A stretch of 64,000 nt of DNA from Agarophyton chilense. Its lineage: Eukaryota > Rhodophyta > Florideophyceae > Gracilariales > Gracilariaceae. The notes below the pieces were generated by a model. It was not told the origin of the DNA and did not search any database. It was given only the letters and a program-made list of their open reading frames with translations. Below are positions 42,722 through 52,933 of this stretch, one piece after another. Position numbers and translations under genes: made by a program. Numbering within the stretch: position 1 is the first letter of the stretch; every line of letters starts with the position of its first letter. The stretch spans positions 1,178,001-1,242,000 of the forward strand of contig JARGXX010000022.1 of NCBI GenBank assembly GCA_030374765.1. The letters are read 5' to 3'.

Positions 42722-44908
42722 ATGCCGCCGCCGCCGCCGCCGCCGCCGCGCAAGCGAAAGCGCGCCGTCGGCACGCTTGTCAATCCCGCTTCGTCACCGC
42801 CGCCGCCGCCGCCGCCCAGTCGCAAGCGATCGCGCCCCCGTCCACCGCCGAAATGCGCCCCGTCCGCCGCGCCCTCGCCGTCGTCCGCGTCCAATGCCAA
42901 ACTCAAGTTCAAGTCGCCGGCCGAGTTTTTCGCCGAAAACAAAAACATTGCCGGCTTTGATAACGCGGGCAAATCTCTCTACACCACCATTCGCGAGCTT
43001 GTTGAAAATGCCTTGGATGCTGCGGAGAGTATTAATCAACTTCCGCACGTGTCGTTGTTCATTCAGCGTATTCCGCCGCACCACTTTCGCTCCATGTTGG
43101 GCATGGATGAGTCGCGCACACGCGTCGATCACTCATTGTACAAGGACGTGGAGAATCAAAAGGAGAGAAAGGCTCGCGAGGCCAAGGAGAAACGTCTGGC
43201 CAAGCGTGCCCTAAACGCTGTGGCTGCGTCTGTGCCCTCGCAACAGTCCTCCCAGAAGAAGAATCAGCTACAGGGCATGCACCACCGACAAATCTCCACT
43301 GATGTGTTTCGCGTCACCGTTGAGGATAACGGTTGCGGCATGGCGCACCATGACGTGCCTAACATGATGGGCCGCGTCTTGGCCGGTACCAAGTACTGCG
43401 TGCGTCAGGCCAGAGGCAAGTTTGGCCTTGGCTCCAAGATGGCGCTTATCTGGGCAAAGATGAGCACCGGTTTACCGGTGCATATCACCACTGCCACGCC
43501 CAACTGCCCCATTACGCAATGCGTGCTTGACATTGACATCACAAACAATGTACCCACCGTCATCAGTCACACCCAGTCACCAAACCCGCTCAACTGGCGA
43601 GGCACAAAAGTTACTGTCACCATTGAGGGCAACTGGAGCACGTATCGCTCCAAAATACTTGCCTACATGCGCCAAATGGCCGTCATCACACCGTATGCCC
43701 AGTTTCACCTCAATTTCAAGTCCGCCATTCACTCGGTGGATTCCAAGGATTTCGAGGCCATTTTCTCCAGGCGCACCGATCACATGCCCCCTCCGGCCCG
43801 CGAAGTAAAACACCACCCCTCATCTGTCAATCAGCTCATTCTCAAACAATTAATTGAGCAAGTCAAACCCTCCACGACGCTCGTGCGTTTCCTGTCCTCT
43901 CAGTTTGAAGCCATTCCGCGCACGCTGGCCATACGTCTCATAAACGAGTTGGGCGGCGACTTCACCACTCACATGACCGTGAAAGACCTCAACCTCAACC
44001 ACATCCGACAGATTGATGCCTTGTTGCACGAAGCACGTTTCGAGAAAGCAAATGGCTCTTGTCTGTCCCCGGCGGGCGAGTACAACTTGCGCTTGGGTAT
44101 CACCAAGGAACTCAAGCCCAATCTAGTGGCCACGCATGCGGAGCCGCCCGATGTGTTTGAGGGACACCCGTTTATTGTGGAGGCCGGCGTCGCACTCGGC
44201 GGCTCGGGAATGAAACCAGGAATTAATATCTATCGCTTTGCCAACCGCATCCCGCTCTTATTCGAGGCTGGAAATGACGTCGTCACAAAGACTGCCCGCG
44301 ACTCTATTCGATGGAACAACTACAAAATCTCTCCCACTACCGACAAGATCGCTGTCATATGCAGTATCGTTTCTACGAAGATACCATTTAAAGGTACGGG
44401 AAAAGAGTATATTGGCGACGATTCGGAAGCCATAAAGGCGTGCGTTAAGCGCGCTATATCGCAGTGTTGCCTGCAGCTCAAGACCAAGTTGGTGAGACGA
44501 GCTGCGCAAAAGGATGCGGCAGAGAAGAAGAAGACGATCACAAAATATGCTCCGGATGTAGCAAACGCAATCATCGGCGTGTTTAACGAGCTACGCGACC
44601 CCCAGCAGTCGACAAAGGATGTGGTAGATAAAGTACAAAACGGTGAAATTACAAAGGACAAGCTGGTGAACAAACTCATCGAGCATGTGCAACAGATCGA
44701 CAAAGAACAGGCTATAGAATTCGCAAGTGCCACAGGGAGGCGCAAGAAGCAGATGGAAACTGTGTATATTGCGCCTCGTAGCAAGCAAGGCGCGTATCTT
44801 AACATCTGGCACACGGCAGACAGTGCGAAGAGCGGAGGCAGTACCACTCCATCTCCTTACATCCGATTGTCATTGTTGAAAAGCTTGCAAGCTACAGTTT
44901 TCGATTGA
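42722..44908 (+). CDS. TOP6B: DNA topoisomerase VI subunit B
   Basis: 728 residues from ATG 42722, intronless. A Pro- and Lys/Arg-rich head (1-60) could be nuclear-targeting. The GHKL ATPase follows: RELVENALDAAE near 91 (N box), DNGCGM near 202 and GKFGLGSKMALIWAK near 234. A Lys-rich insert between N box and DNGCGM (about 140-185) resembles that of plant TOP6B. A helix-two-turn-helix-like region and the transducer domain (IVEAGVALGG, IYRFANRIPLLFE, IRWNNYKI) complete it. With subunit A it forms the ATP-driven type IIB enzyme that passes one duplex through another; in plants it is needed for endoreduplication. It was inherited from an archaeal-type enzyme and is retained in plants and red algae. 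Its 3' end faces the hydrolase gene 80 bp away. Confidence 0.95.
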   Translation: MPPPPPPPPRKRKRAVGTLVNPASSPPPPPPPSRKRSRPRPPPKCAPSAAPSPSSASNAKLKFKSPAEFFAENKNIAGFDNAGKSLYTTIRELVENALDAAESINQLPHVSLFIQRIPPHHFRSMLGMDESRTRVDHSLYKDVENQKERKAREAKEKRLAKRALNAVAASVPSQQSSQKKNQLQGMHHRQISTDVFRVTVEDNGCGMAHHDVPNMMGRVLAGTKYCVRQARGKFGLGSKMALIWAKMSTGLPVHITTATPNCPITQCVLDIDITNNVPTVISHTQSPNPLNWRGTKVTVTIEGNWSTYRSKILAYMRQMAVITPYAQFHLNFKSAIHSVDSKDFEAIFSRRTDHMPPPAREVKHHPSSVNQLILKQLIEQVKPSTTLVRFLSSQFEAIPRTLAIRLINELGGDFTTHMTVKDLNLNHIRQIDALLHEARFEKANGSCLSPAGEYNLRLGITKELKPNLVATHAEPPDVFEGHPFIVEAGVALGGSGMKPGINIYRFANRIPLLFEAGNDVVTKTARDSIRWNNYKISPTTDKIAVICSIVSTKIPFKGTGKEYIGDDSEAIKACVKRAISQCCLQLKTKLVRRAAQKDAAEKKKTITKYAPDVANAIIGVFNELRDPQQSTKDVVDKVQNGEITKDKLVNKLIEHVQQIDKEQAIEFASATGRRKKQMETVYIAPRSKQGAYLNIWHTADSAKSGGSTTPSPYIRLSLLKSLQATVFD

Positions 44909-44988
44909 GCGCCCAAAGGAGCCACTGCGATTAGTTGCAATCAGTCAAACATGCAGGACAACACTGCACCTGCTGATTGTGAAACACA

Positions 44989-46137
44989 CTACAAAACATC
45001 TGCCTCACTCAGAAACTCGTACACAATGTCGGAGAATTCCACGGGAGCTTCTTCATGTGGCACATGACCGCAGCGTTTCATGACCTGTAATTTGGCTCCA
45101 AACCCCTCTGCAAGCGTCCGAGAATTTGATAGTGGCACAACGGCATCACTTTCACCGTGCACGATGAGTATTCGCGGACAGTGCCTCAGATCACCTATCA
45201 TCTTCACAAAATCCTCAGCGGTGTTCAACGCTTTCGCCCTTTCCTTCAATGTAGCCGTTGAAAATTTGATGATGCCCCGTTCCCAGCTCGGAGCTTTTAG
45301 CGGGAGACGATAACCATCAACAATTTCTTCGGGCAGTTTTCGGGACGGATGTCGCGCAAGACGCAGAGCGGAGCGCCAGAAACCCTCAGGACGAAGTGCA
45401 ACTCGCAGGATTAAGGCTAGTATTGGGGCCAGTACAGATGTCAGTGCGACCACGGCGTTCACCAAAATGAACGAAAGAATACGCAAACCACGCTGTATCC
45501 AGGATGGAAGACGATTTCCGGGCAGGATAGCTGGGGCGACTAAAACTATCGCCGCAATGCGTGCGGGCTCCCTCAAAAGTAGACGACAGGCAGCCAATGC
45601 GCCCATGCTGTGCGCCACAATCACGTATTTACGGGTTGGTGAGAAGGCTGACGCAAGAGAGGAAGCGATGCGCGCTGAAAATGCTGGGGTATAAAAGCGA
45701 AGTTTGCTAGGACGTGATGTGAAGCCGAAACCTGGCGCATCATAGGCAATAGCGGGCGGATCGTACGTTGAGTGTTGTGTTTCGATTAAGGGGGAAAACG
45801 AGAACGATGAGGCTCCAAAGCCATGCATATAAACGTGAAGCGGGAGCGCGTGCGACGCGTTTGGTGGTTCGGAGCGCGTGTAGTAAACTTGAACGCCATC
45901 AACATCAGCGAAGGAGCCGTCAACATGGGTCAGGTTCGACTTGCGTCCAATGGAAGTTAGATCGGCAATATCGAGTTCCATAACGGCGTGCGTCGTCCTG
46001 GGCTGGAAGGGGCGGGGAGTCAAAGGATGGCGAGGAGACACGCGGCGATGAAAAGTGCAGTTCTGGGGGATGAGAAAACCGAACGGGAATAGGAAGGATA
46101 AGGGCATCGCAGTTGTCACCAGACAGCGGCTGGGCAT
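44989..46137 (-). CDS. Alpha/beta hydrolase fold protein
   Basis: 382 residues from ATG 46137. Residues 1-50 are Arg/Ser/Thr/Phe-rich with few acids, as in plastid or mitochondrial presequences; MELDIADL at about 53 is an alternative start. The oxyanion strand HGFG is at 105-108, the nucleophile elbow AHSMGA has Ser at 177, Asp at about 331 lies in HGESDAVVP, and His at about 358 in CGHVPHEE, so the triad is complete. A hydrophobic cap (about 218-250) may bind lipid or membrane. Many such enzymes are esterases, lipases or dehalogenases; the substrate cannot be deduced. Two CCAAT boxes lie in a 41-bp duplicated unit directly upstream. Confidence 0.85.
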   Translation of the reverse strand: MPSRCLVTTAMPLSFLFPFGFLIPQNCTFHRRVSPRHPLTPRPFQPRTTHAVMELDIADLTSIGRKSNLTHVDGSFADVDGVQVYYTRSEPPNASHALPLHVYMHGFGASSFSFSPLIETQHSTYDPPAIAYDAPGFGFTSRPSKLRFYTPAFSARIASSLASAFSPTRKYVIVAHSMGALAACRLLLREPARIAAIVLVAPAILPGNRLPSWIQRGLRILSFILVNAVVALTSVLAPILALILRVALRPEGFWRSALRLARHPSRKLPEEIVDGYRLPLKAPSWERGIIKFSTATLKERAKALNTAEDFVKMIGDLRHCPRILIVHGESDAVVPLSNSRTLAEGFGAKLQVMKRCGHVPHEEAPVEFSDIVYEFLSEADVL

Positions 46138-46169
46138 GGAACGATATCCTGTGACCAAACGTTTGACTG

Positions 46170-46250
46170 AAAGAGGGCGGAACAAAGACCAATAGCGAAA
46201 CGTATGATCGAAAGCAGACGGTACAAAGACCAATGGCGAAACGTTGTTGT
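46170..46250 (-). promoter_or_regulatory. Duplicated 41-bp promoter unit with CCAAT boxes
   Basis: Two imperfect tandem copies share ACAAAGACCAAT and GCGAAACG, placing CCAAT at 46189-46193 and 46230-46234, about 55 and 95 bp upstream of the hydrolase ATG. This spacing and position suit NF-Y-type sites. No binding evidence is available. Confidence 0.5.
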
Positions 46251-47601
46251 GAAAGTGGCTCGGTGGGGCGAGCGCGGGTGTGGTAATCGAGGCGCCAGGT
46301 GGGGGGCGCAGGGTGGCGGAGGCGGATTTGCAACGCGCAGAGCTCCTAGCCGCGAGATGTTTGGAGATTTTTTGCTGCTGAAAGGGGAGATTTGCACGAA
46401 GGTGTGAAGGTTGGTTTACCGTTTTAGACTAGGGTTAACAAATATAACTCTTTATACGAACTTTATACGCCTCATAGTATTCTTATCCTCTGGAGTAGTC
46501 TTTTGTCTGCTATCACGTGTGTGGGAAGAGGCCGAGCAAAGTCGTTCGCAACACTCCCCCGTCTTTCGAACGCTACCGTGGGCAACAATAGACACCCTGC
46601 GTAACTTTGAGTCTTTGTCCAAAGTCAGTGGTCCCATATCGTTCCACCCCGCCCTGCTGCGCACCTTGCCTGAGGGCCTTCTTACTTTTTCTAGACATGT
46701 GCCCCATGGCTTTCGCCCTCACACCGCATTTGCATGCGCACACGCTAGCTGGCGAGAAACCATGCACCACTTATCCTTCCGGCTCGATCGCCAAATCACA
46801 TGCATTTCCCGTTCCGATACCAGTACGGATTACATCTTGTCCAAGGAATACAAGGAAGGATACACCGTACCTACATACGCTACCCGCGTTACGCCCACGT
46901 GTGAACAGGAGACTAGCTATAGAGATTGCCTACCTGGAAAAAGCAATGTGAAAAAAGGCACCCCAACTAACCTCACAGCCGTGCTATTATCTTTCGAGTT
47001 TTTGCACTTGTGGCCTGCGCCAATGATTTAGTTGATGTACCCTTCGATACCTTCGTATCTAATAACTTTTCTGCTGCACCATCGATTTGCAATTGATCCG
47101 AAGCTTCGCCACGAAGGGACCTGACAACGCGCGTCATTTGAGGGCCCAGCTTTACTGGATCCAGCACTTTGTGCCACTTGTGAAGCGCAGCATGCGATTT
47201 TGCAAAGGATACGGCGACTACGAACCTGTCTCTAGAGAACCTCAAATGGGCAATCTCCGTCGTTTCACTTCAAGTCACATCAGCCTTATTCCTGAGCTCA
47301 TTCTACAAGTCTCCGACTCCTGCGTGATGAGCCCCACTAGCTAGAGTTGCATATCGTCCAAATATCAGGTTCACTGCTGGCGACTTACGAGCAACTTAAC
47401 CTGATAACCAATTGTATTGTTTGATTCACAAGTCTGTTCAAGAAGCCGGTCATGGTGAAGACATCAAATCATTTCGTCGTCACGGAACGAAGCTTTGTCA
47501 CTCGGCTTGTATAAAAACACCTTAAACGTGAAGCGCTCCGCGCGCAACACAACTTTTTGCTTCCATCTAAACAACACCTGACCGCCGCTATATTTCTACC
47601 G
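46251..47601. other. Intergenic between hydrolase and BRCT genes
   Basis: A 206-codon plus frame (46411-47031) without ATG and a minus frame (47245-46973) exist, but neither shows motifs or plausible starts. I regard the stretch as non-coding. Confidence 0.4.
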
Positions 47602-49707
47602 TCACTTAGTTTGCCTCCCCCGTTTGATCCTCTGCGTCGGGGATGGAGGTGGTGTAAGGTCCCTGTGCACAATAACCTGGCTCTGGCTCGCGTCTATACT
47701 CCATGATCGTTCGTCTTCTATGGCCTCTCGGCTGGCGGATCTCGATCTGCGAGAGAAGCGAATATTCTCCGCCATCCCTTCATCTGCGTGGTTCTCTCCA
47801 CCCTGCTCCACCTCTCTGTCAAACTTCTCAGTGAGCTTCTGAAATAAGTTAATAGCTTCCGCGTCGGGCATTTCAGTTCTTGCAATTGAGTTCGATTCGT
47901 CTTGCTCAACATCCTTTTTCGAAGCAGGTGAACGCGTCGGAGTCGTCTCGGTTCCCAGAGCATATCCCTCAGCACCGACCACTTTGCCTGCTCTTGCACA
48001 GGCAAGCAGCCATTCATGGGTCACCACCTTGATTCCCCACTCACGCGCTTTGAGCACTTTCTCGCTGTTTCCAAACCGACTGTCAGCAACGAGATAACTC
48101 GTTTGTCGCCTGCGCATACGCTCACTACATTTCGCACCTAGTAGTACCGCCAACCTTTTGAGGACTTCTCTTCGTCGATTCCAATCCCTTTCTCCTGCGT
48201 TTTGAAATCCACTGATCGATAACGAAACTTGCTGAACTACCATATCGTGCAGTGGTGTTTCATAAGGCACTGGACTGAACAAAGCGCATACGGAAACAGG
48301 CAGTAGTCCTTCCGCCTTAACACACATATCAACCCAAAATTGTGTTACTTTCAAAACCCTCGAGTTTCTCCTTTGTGCGTCTTTGATCACCTCTGACTCC
48401 GTAGAGGTCACATTGTGTGAGCACAGGACATGAGTTGGGCTTCCACTCGTTACGTAACCCGCAGCGTCATGTGCCAGAATCTTCGCCCGCCCAGAGGAGA
48501 GCTGAGAACAAACCGAGTACGTTGTTGAGGAATCACGTACTGCAAGGGGTCCCACTGCGACCCGTACACCAAGAAAAACAGAAGATGTTGTTACTTGTAC
48601 CTGACTGCTCGGCTGGGACGAATCTGGTATCATAACCTCTCCTAGTTGTGGGACTTGGTATTTTGTCGTATCCAACAATTTCTGCTGTAGGATGCAATCC
48701 TCCAGCCATTCAATGGTAGCAGTGATTGTCCCATGTTCCTGTGCTTCACGAATTGTTTGAATCCTGGATGGCGCGATGGGCATGCGAACAACGACAATAT
48801 AGTTCACAACGTCCGTTAGCTCAGTCGAGATCGAAGCACCACCCAGATTTGCAAGCTGTAGCGCTTTCGCTCGCAGTGGAGCATGCCTGTCATTATCACG
48901 AAGGGGGCTTTCAGTGAGGTAAAGGGTAACTGCGTCCAAAACATCCCCAGGCGGCACATCCTGCCATTTAGAGAAAGTAGGATCCTTGCTGTTCGAATTC
49001 GAGTTCGTAATGCTACTTCCTGCAATGCTAGTAGGAACCTCTGTACCCGAGGTGGTACGAGTTTCTTTCGCATCGTCTACGTCGAGAGAAAAGCGGCTTT
49101 CGTCCAAAAGCAAGTTCAGCTCCGTACATTGCTTGAGCCATTGCAAGCGCACAATGAACATATGAGAAACTTCCAGTGCAAAGTTGTACTTGTTACCATT
49201 AGGCGATCTGCAGATTAGGTGAGTACACTCGACAGTGAGAGACTTGGAATAGAGAGCCCCCAGCGAGACAGCGAGATTGGATATCTCATCTCTCTCATCG
49301 CGATCGAAACCTGTGCTACATATATTCAAGCCTGTCAACGGTTGCAGAACGTGAGCAGAACACTTTACAAGCATTGACGCTGCCTCACAACTTTGCAGCC
49401 AGGATTGGCGGACAATAATAATAGGTGTCACACCGGCCCTACTATTCCGCAGACAAACTGCTCTATGCCCAGCTGAGCCAGCCTTTTCACACAAAAAGTG
49501 CGTAGTATTAGGTCGCAACTCTTCACTGACCTCGCCGCCCAATCTTTGAACTTGGGCTGCGATAAGGTCTCTTTCATCAAGTCCAAAATCACCGACGCAG
49601 ATGCTGCATGCTTGCAAAGGTGGAGGACGCGGGCGCTTACGAGAGAGCATTGATGGCTTGCGGGCGGTTTGAAAAGAGGAGACCGATGAACCCACAGCAG
49701 CACTCAT
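47602..49707 (-). CDS. Multi-BRCT protein, TopBP1/Dpb11-like
   Basis: 701 residues from ATG 49707, intronless. BRCT-like units are at about 35-115 (GLDERDLIAAQVQRLGGEV, WLQSCEAA), 125-205 (STGFDRDERDEISNLAVSLG, RLQWLKQCTEL), 265-350 (LANLGGASISTELTD, WLEDCILQQ), 375-470 (FWVDMCVKAEGL) and 500-590 (LAVLLGAKCSERM, HEWLLACARAG). Trp near the end of each unit is the family hallmark. A pair of BRCTs at the N-terminus and one at the C-terminus resemble TopBP1, Dpb11 and plant MEI1, scaffolds that read phosphoproteins in replication start and checkpoint signalling. The Ser-rich tail ends in DLTPPPSPTQ and a basic patch, plausible CDK and nuclear-import sites. A perfect E2F-type site lies 219 bp upstream. 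Confidence 0.78.
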   Translation of the reverse strand: MSAAVGSSVSSFQTARKPSMLSRKRPRPPPLQACSICVGDFGLDERDLIAAQVQRLGGEVSEELRPNTTHFLCEKAGSAGHRAVCLRNSRAGVTPIIIVRQSWLQSCEAASMLVKCSAHVLQPLTGLNICSTGFDRDERDEISNLAVSLGALYSKSLTVECTHLICRSPNGNKYNFALEVSHMFIVRLQWLKQCTELNLLLDESRFSLDVDDAKETRTTSGTEVPTSIAGSSITNSNSNSKDPTFSKWQDVPPGDVLDAVTLYLTESPLRDNDRHAPLRAKALQLANLGGASISTELTDVVNYIVVVRMPIAPSRIQTIREAQEHGTITATIEWLEDCILQQKLLDTTKYQVPQLGEVMIPDSSQPSSQVQVTTSSVFLGVRVAVGPLAVRDSSTTYSVCSQLSSGRAKILAHDAAGYVTSGSPTHVLCSHNVTSTESEVIKDAQRRNSRVLKVTQFWVDMCVKAEGLLPVSVCALFSPVPYETPLHDMVVQQVSLSISGFQNAGERDWNRRREVLKRLAVLLGAKCSERMRRRQTSYLVADSRFGNSEKVLKAREWGIKVVTHEWLLACARAGKVVGAEGYALGTETTPTRSPASKKDVEQDESNSIARTEMPDAEAINLFQKLTEKFDREVEQGGENHADEGMAENIRFSRRSRSASREAIEDERSWSIDASQSQVIVHRDLTPPPSPTQRIKRGRQTK

Positions 49708-49925
49708 GGTGGTTGGGGCAAGTCTCCCTGACAATGAAGTGCAGAAAACCCGAACTGGGTTAAGCCGCCTGCAACAGTGACTTTGGGGTAGAGCTCATGA
49801 ACTAAATGCGAGCATAAAACTTGCGGTGACATGGGCCGCAGCGGCTACGTAGATCACAGGGATTGGGGCTCGTCTGGCCGGGCGCGAGGAGCCGTCCGCT
49901 TTGTCAAGCTTGTGTGAAACGAAAT

Positions 49926-49937
49926 TTTGGCGCGAAA
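49926..49937. promoter_or_regulatory. E2F-type site upstream of the BRCT gene
   Basis: TTTGGCGCGAAA, identical to the two sites upstream of RPA32, 219 bp before the BRCT gene ATG. Confidence 0.65.
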
Positions 49938-50932
49938 GCAAAGTTTGAAACTGCTTAGCAATTACACAGTACAAGTGGACAGACGCAAAGAAAAAGACAA
50001 TTTGGGAGCTTGCTTGAGGTTCCCAAGTTGGGAATCGGAAGCTTACAGCATCGGCAGTTTTCAAAAACCCGTCAGAACTGCGATAAGACTGCCGATCAAT
50101 CGATATTACACTACAGTCGTGGTGCTTGCCTGGCATAGTTCACGAATGCCAAATCTCGTTACGGATGCAGTTAGTGTTTAAGTGCCACTCACAAATGCTG
50201 ATCTACTACTTTAGTTTCCTATGACAGGCTCCCACTCAGCGTAAAGCGATATGGCGATAACTTATTGTAAAGAGCTCGCTGAAGAGTATTGTCTCATCGG
50301 ATTAGGCTCACCAGTTTGAGATGTCGGTAACTACACTACCTTGCGGTAATTCTTCGAAGAATTCTCGTGACGTTTGTAAGGAAGACCATGCTCTCGCTCA
50401 CAGCTGACAATTTTTCAAACAAGGAAAAGGTCAAAAGTCGCTTACGGAGCATGGGTCCTTTTACGGAGCATGGGTCCTTTAACGGAGCATGTACCGTTTC
50501 AGGTAAGTGAAATATTTCGCTTCAATTCAGAGGATTAGCGGTACAGAGACAAGGTTACTACCATAGATAACAAGAAGCACGCAGAATTTATCAGCTTTTG
50601 TGGAGCGGAACGAGGATCGTTAGAGTTAGGTCAGAGATAGATGTTTTTCGAAGAAAGCGGACACATTTGAAGAATGAGGCAATGTCAGCTTTTAATTCAC
50701 GGAACTTTAGACGCGCGCGCTCGCGTCTGCTGGTCATGCACGTTAAACTTCGTTGTCATATCATTACGGTTCATACCTGACGACATTTTACGATTTCACA
50801 TTGCTACACTCACAAATGCAAAGACCCCTGCTTCTGAGACCAAAGATCGTCAAATACAACCAGCAGCAGTTGAGACGTTTTTCATCTAACGCAAAGTGGT
50901 TAACAACCCTTCGAAAACACCAAGATTTCAAA
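49938..50932. other. Divergent intergenic region, with short tandem repeat
   Basis: A 19-bp unit (TTACGGAGCATGGGTCCTT) occurs at 50442-50460 and 50461-50479, with a third partial copy to about 50495. No gene is supported. Confidence 0.5.
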
Positions 50933-52427
50933 ATGCCGTCTTCACGCCGCAAGAAGTCAAACGCTTCTCGTTCAACTCGTTGGATAAATAGTGTCATTCT
51001 ATCCATATCTATTGTGTTGTTCATCGCAACTTTGTTCACCAGAGGAAAGGGATTGGATACACTTTCGCAGCTTCCAGACTTAACGTTAACTTCATTTTCC
51101 TTCACACCCGCCAATGACTCTCTGATCGAAGAGGCCAACAACCACAATGACCACTCAAAGAATACCGTTTCCAGAGAGAAAAGGGAAGACAAAGGCCTTC
51201 CGGACAATGGTTTCAAGTCAAGGGGACTGGATAAACGCGGGGTTGATGAACACCTGACTACCATTCGGCAAGACTGGGCTGGTGTGATTGATTCGTTTCT
51301 GGACGGCACATCTGCATCAGATTTCTCAGCAAGGAATATTCGAGAGCACTATGAAGCAAATGTGAATAACGTACATGATACTTGTATTCTAGTTCAAATT
51401 CTAGAGGGAAACGTTACCTTCACAGAGAAGTACCATGGTAAGCGTCATGGTAGAGCTTCTTCTGCAAAATACATTATCAAGAAGCTTGTGCGGCAGAAGG
51501 GTGGCTCAATGCCAGGTGCCACATTTCTTGTTATGGTTACTGATGGTCATAAGCCGAAAGTCGCATCTTTCGGTTCCGCAAGGCATTGGAAGAACTGGAA
51601 GCTAATGATTCCCGTGCCGCTTGGAAACGAAAGAGGTGTTCGTGAAGGATGGGGTACACCGCTGGAAGGATGGGATGCGTACATTGACAGAACTGTTTTG
51701 TCCACACATCAAAACTATGCCTGGGAATCCAAGCGGGAAAAAGCTTTGTTTCGTGGCGCTCTTGCCATGCAGACGTATAAGCTGGGCACCTGTAATAGTG
51801 AAAATGACGCCAGGTGTGAACGAGCAAAGAAATGGAATGAGATTAATAGGGGTGTTTTGTACGAAAAGACAAAGAAGAGGACGGATCTGGTTGATATTGG
51901 ATTCACCTCTCTTAAGCAAAAAGAAAACGGAGATAACAAACAGTTTGAGGGGGCACCAGAGGTTAAGGAATCGATGAAGTTTACGGAATATCAGAATTAC
52001 AAATATGTGCTGAATGTGGGGAGTAATCAAGGTAATTTTCTTTCGTCTTCTGTTCTTTGCGATGGTTGTTGCGTTGAATACGTATATCTAACTTTTTTTT
52101 CCCTTTTGGTTTGTAGATTGGGCAGAGAGACTGCGTTCGTTGCTTTTCCTCAACAGTGCGGTTATACATCACGTTGCAGAATCACAAGAGTTTTTCACGC
52201 CTTTAATGAGGCCATGGGTGCACTTCATACCAACCAACATTTACTTTGATGACCTTATTGAAAATATTGAATGGGCCAAGAAGAATGACGACTTTATAAG
52301 GCAACTTGTACGCAATCAGAATGCATTTGCCGACCGATACATCTCAGAAAGGTCGATGCAACAGTATTGGGAGGTGGCTATTGAAAAATTTGCAGCGCTT
52401 CAAGCTCAAGCCGCTGGTGAGACCTAG
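50933..52427 (+). CDS. GT90 (CAP10-domain) glycosyltransferase, type II membrane protein
   Basis: Exons 50933-52031 and 52117-52427 with an 85-bp GTAATT...TAG intron; 469 residues. The start is set at the AAAATGCC ATG; an earlier ATG (50816) is possible. A basic head precedes one signal anchor (about 17-36, NSVILSISIVLFIATLF), so the catalytic part faces the Golgi/ER lumen. CAP10 features are FLVMVTDGHKPK, REKALFRGALAMQTYKLG (the W/R-G segment), and across the splice site YKYVLNVGSNQDW, AESQEFFTPLMRPWVHFIP and DDLIENIEWAK. GT90 enzymes include POGLUT/Rumi O-glucosyltransferases and fungal capsule xylosyltransferases. Acceptor and sugar are unknown here; a cell-wall polysaccharide or glycoprotein role is inference. 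Confidence 0.85.
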
Positions 52428-52933
52428 CCGTTGGACATAGCAACAGATTGTTATGAGGGACAGTTTCTTGAGGCTCTTGCGGTGTAGAGAAACAGGTTTT
52501 TTTGATTGCATGGCTAGAGGGAATAGAGCAGGACTTGCTCATGAGAAAAAATAGTAAGATAGACTTCTTATGATCTTCTAGCCAGCATCTTGTTCTATGA
52601 ACATCACTAGCTCTGCAATCTATTCTGCTTGGGCTTTGAGAGCGCTTCCGGAATTCATTAGGTCTGGAATGATGAACGTTTCTGCCAGTTGATATCTTGA
52701 ACTCTCGAGCAAATAGGCATTTTCTCATAAAGGTGTGAGTTGTTTTTCAAAGTATATTTTTTTCCGCCACTGCGAATATCAGACCAATGTGTACTGTATC
52801 AATGTCTCCCTACAGCCCACGATGCCGCACTTCGGTTCTACTACGTAACATTATCCATTTCTGCTTCCCCAAGGTGGAACAGCATGCCCATGGCCATGTA
52901 CCTAAGGTCGTTGTACTGAGCAAATCCGATTGA
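52428..52933. other. Intergenic; may hold a first short exon of the WD40 gene
   Basis: No complete gene. Homology of the next gene begins before its first ATG, so a small 5' exon may lie near 52800-52900 (an ATG at about 52821 is one candidate). I could not settle the splice sites. Confidence 0.35.

Noticed and set aside
46411..47031. 206-codon plus-strand ORF
   Set aside because: No ATG at its head, irregular composition, no motif; it overlaps other equally long chance frames.
50442..50495. CRISPR-like or satellite array
   Set aside because: Only two and a half copies of a 19-bp unit without spacers; a simple tandem duplication.
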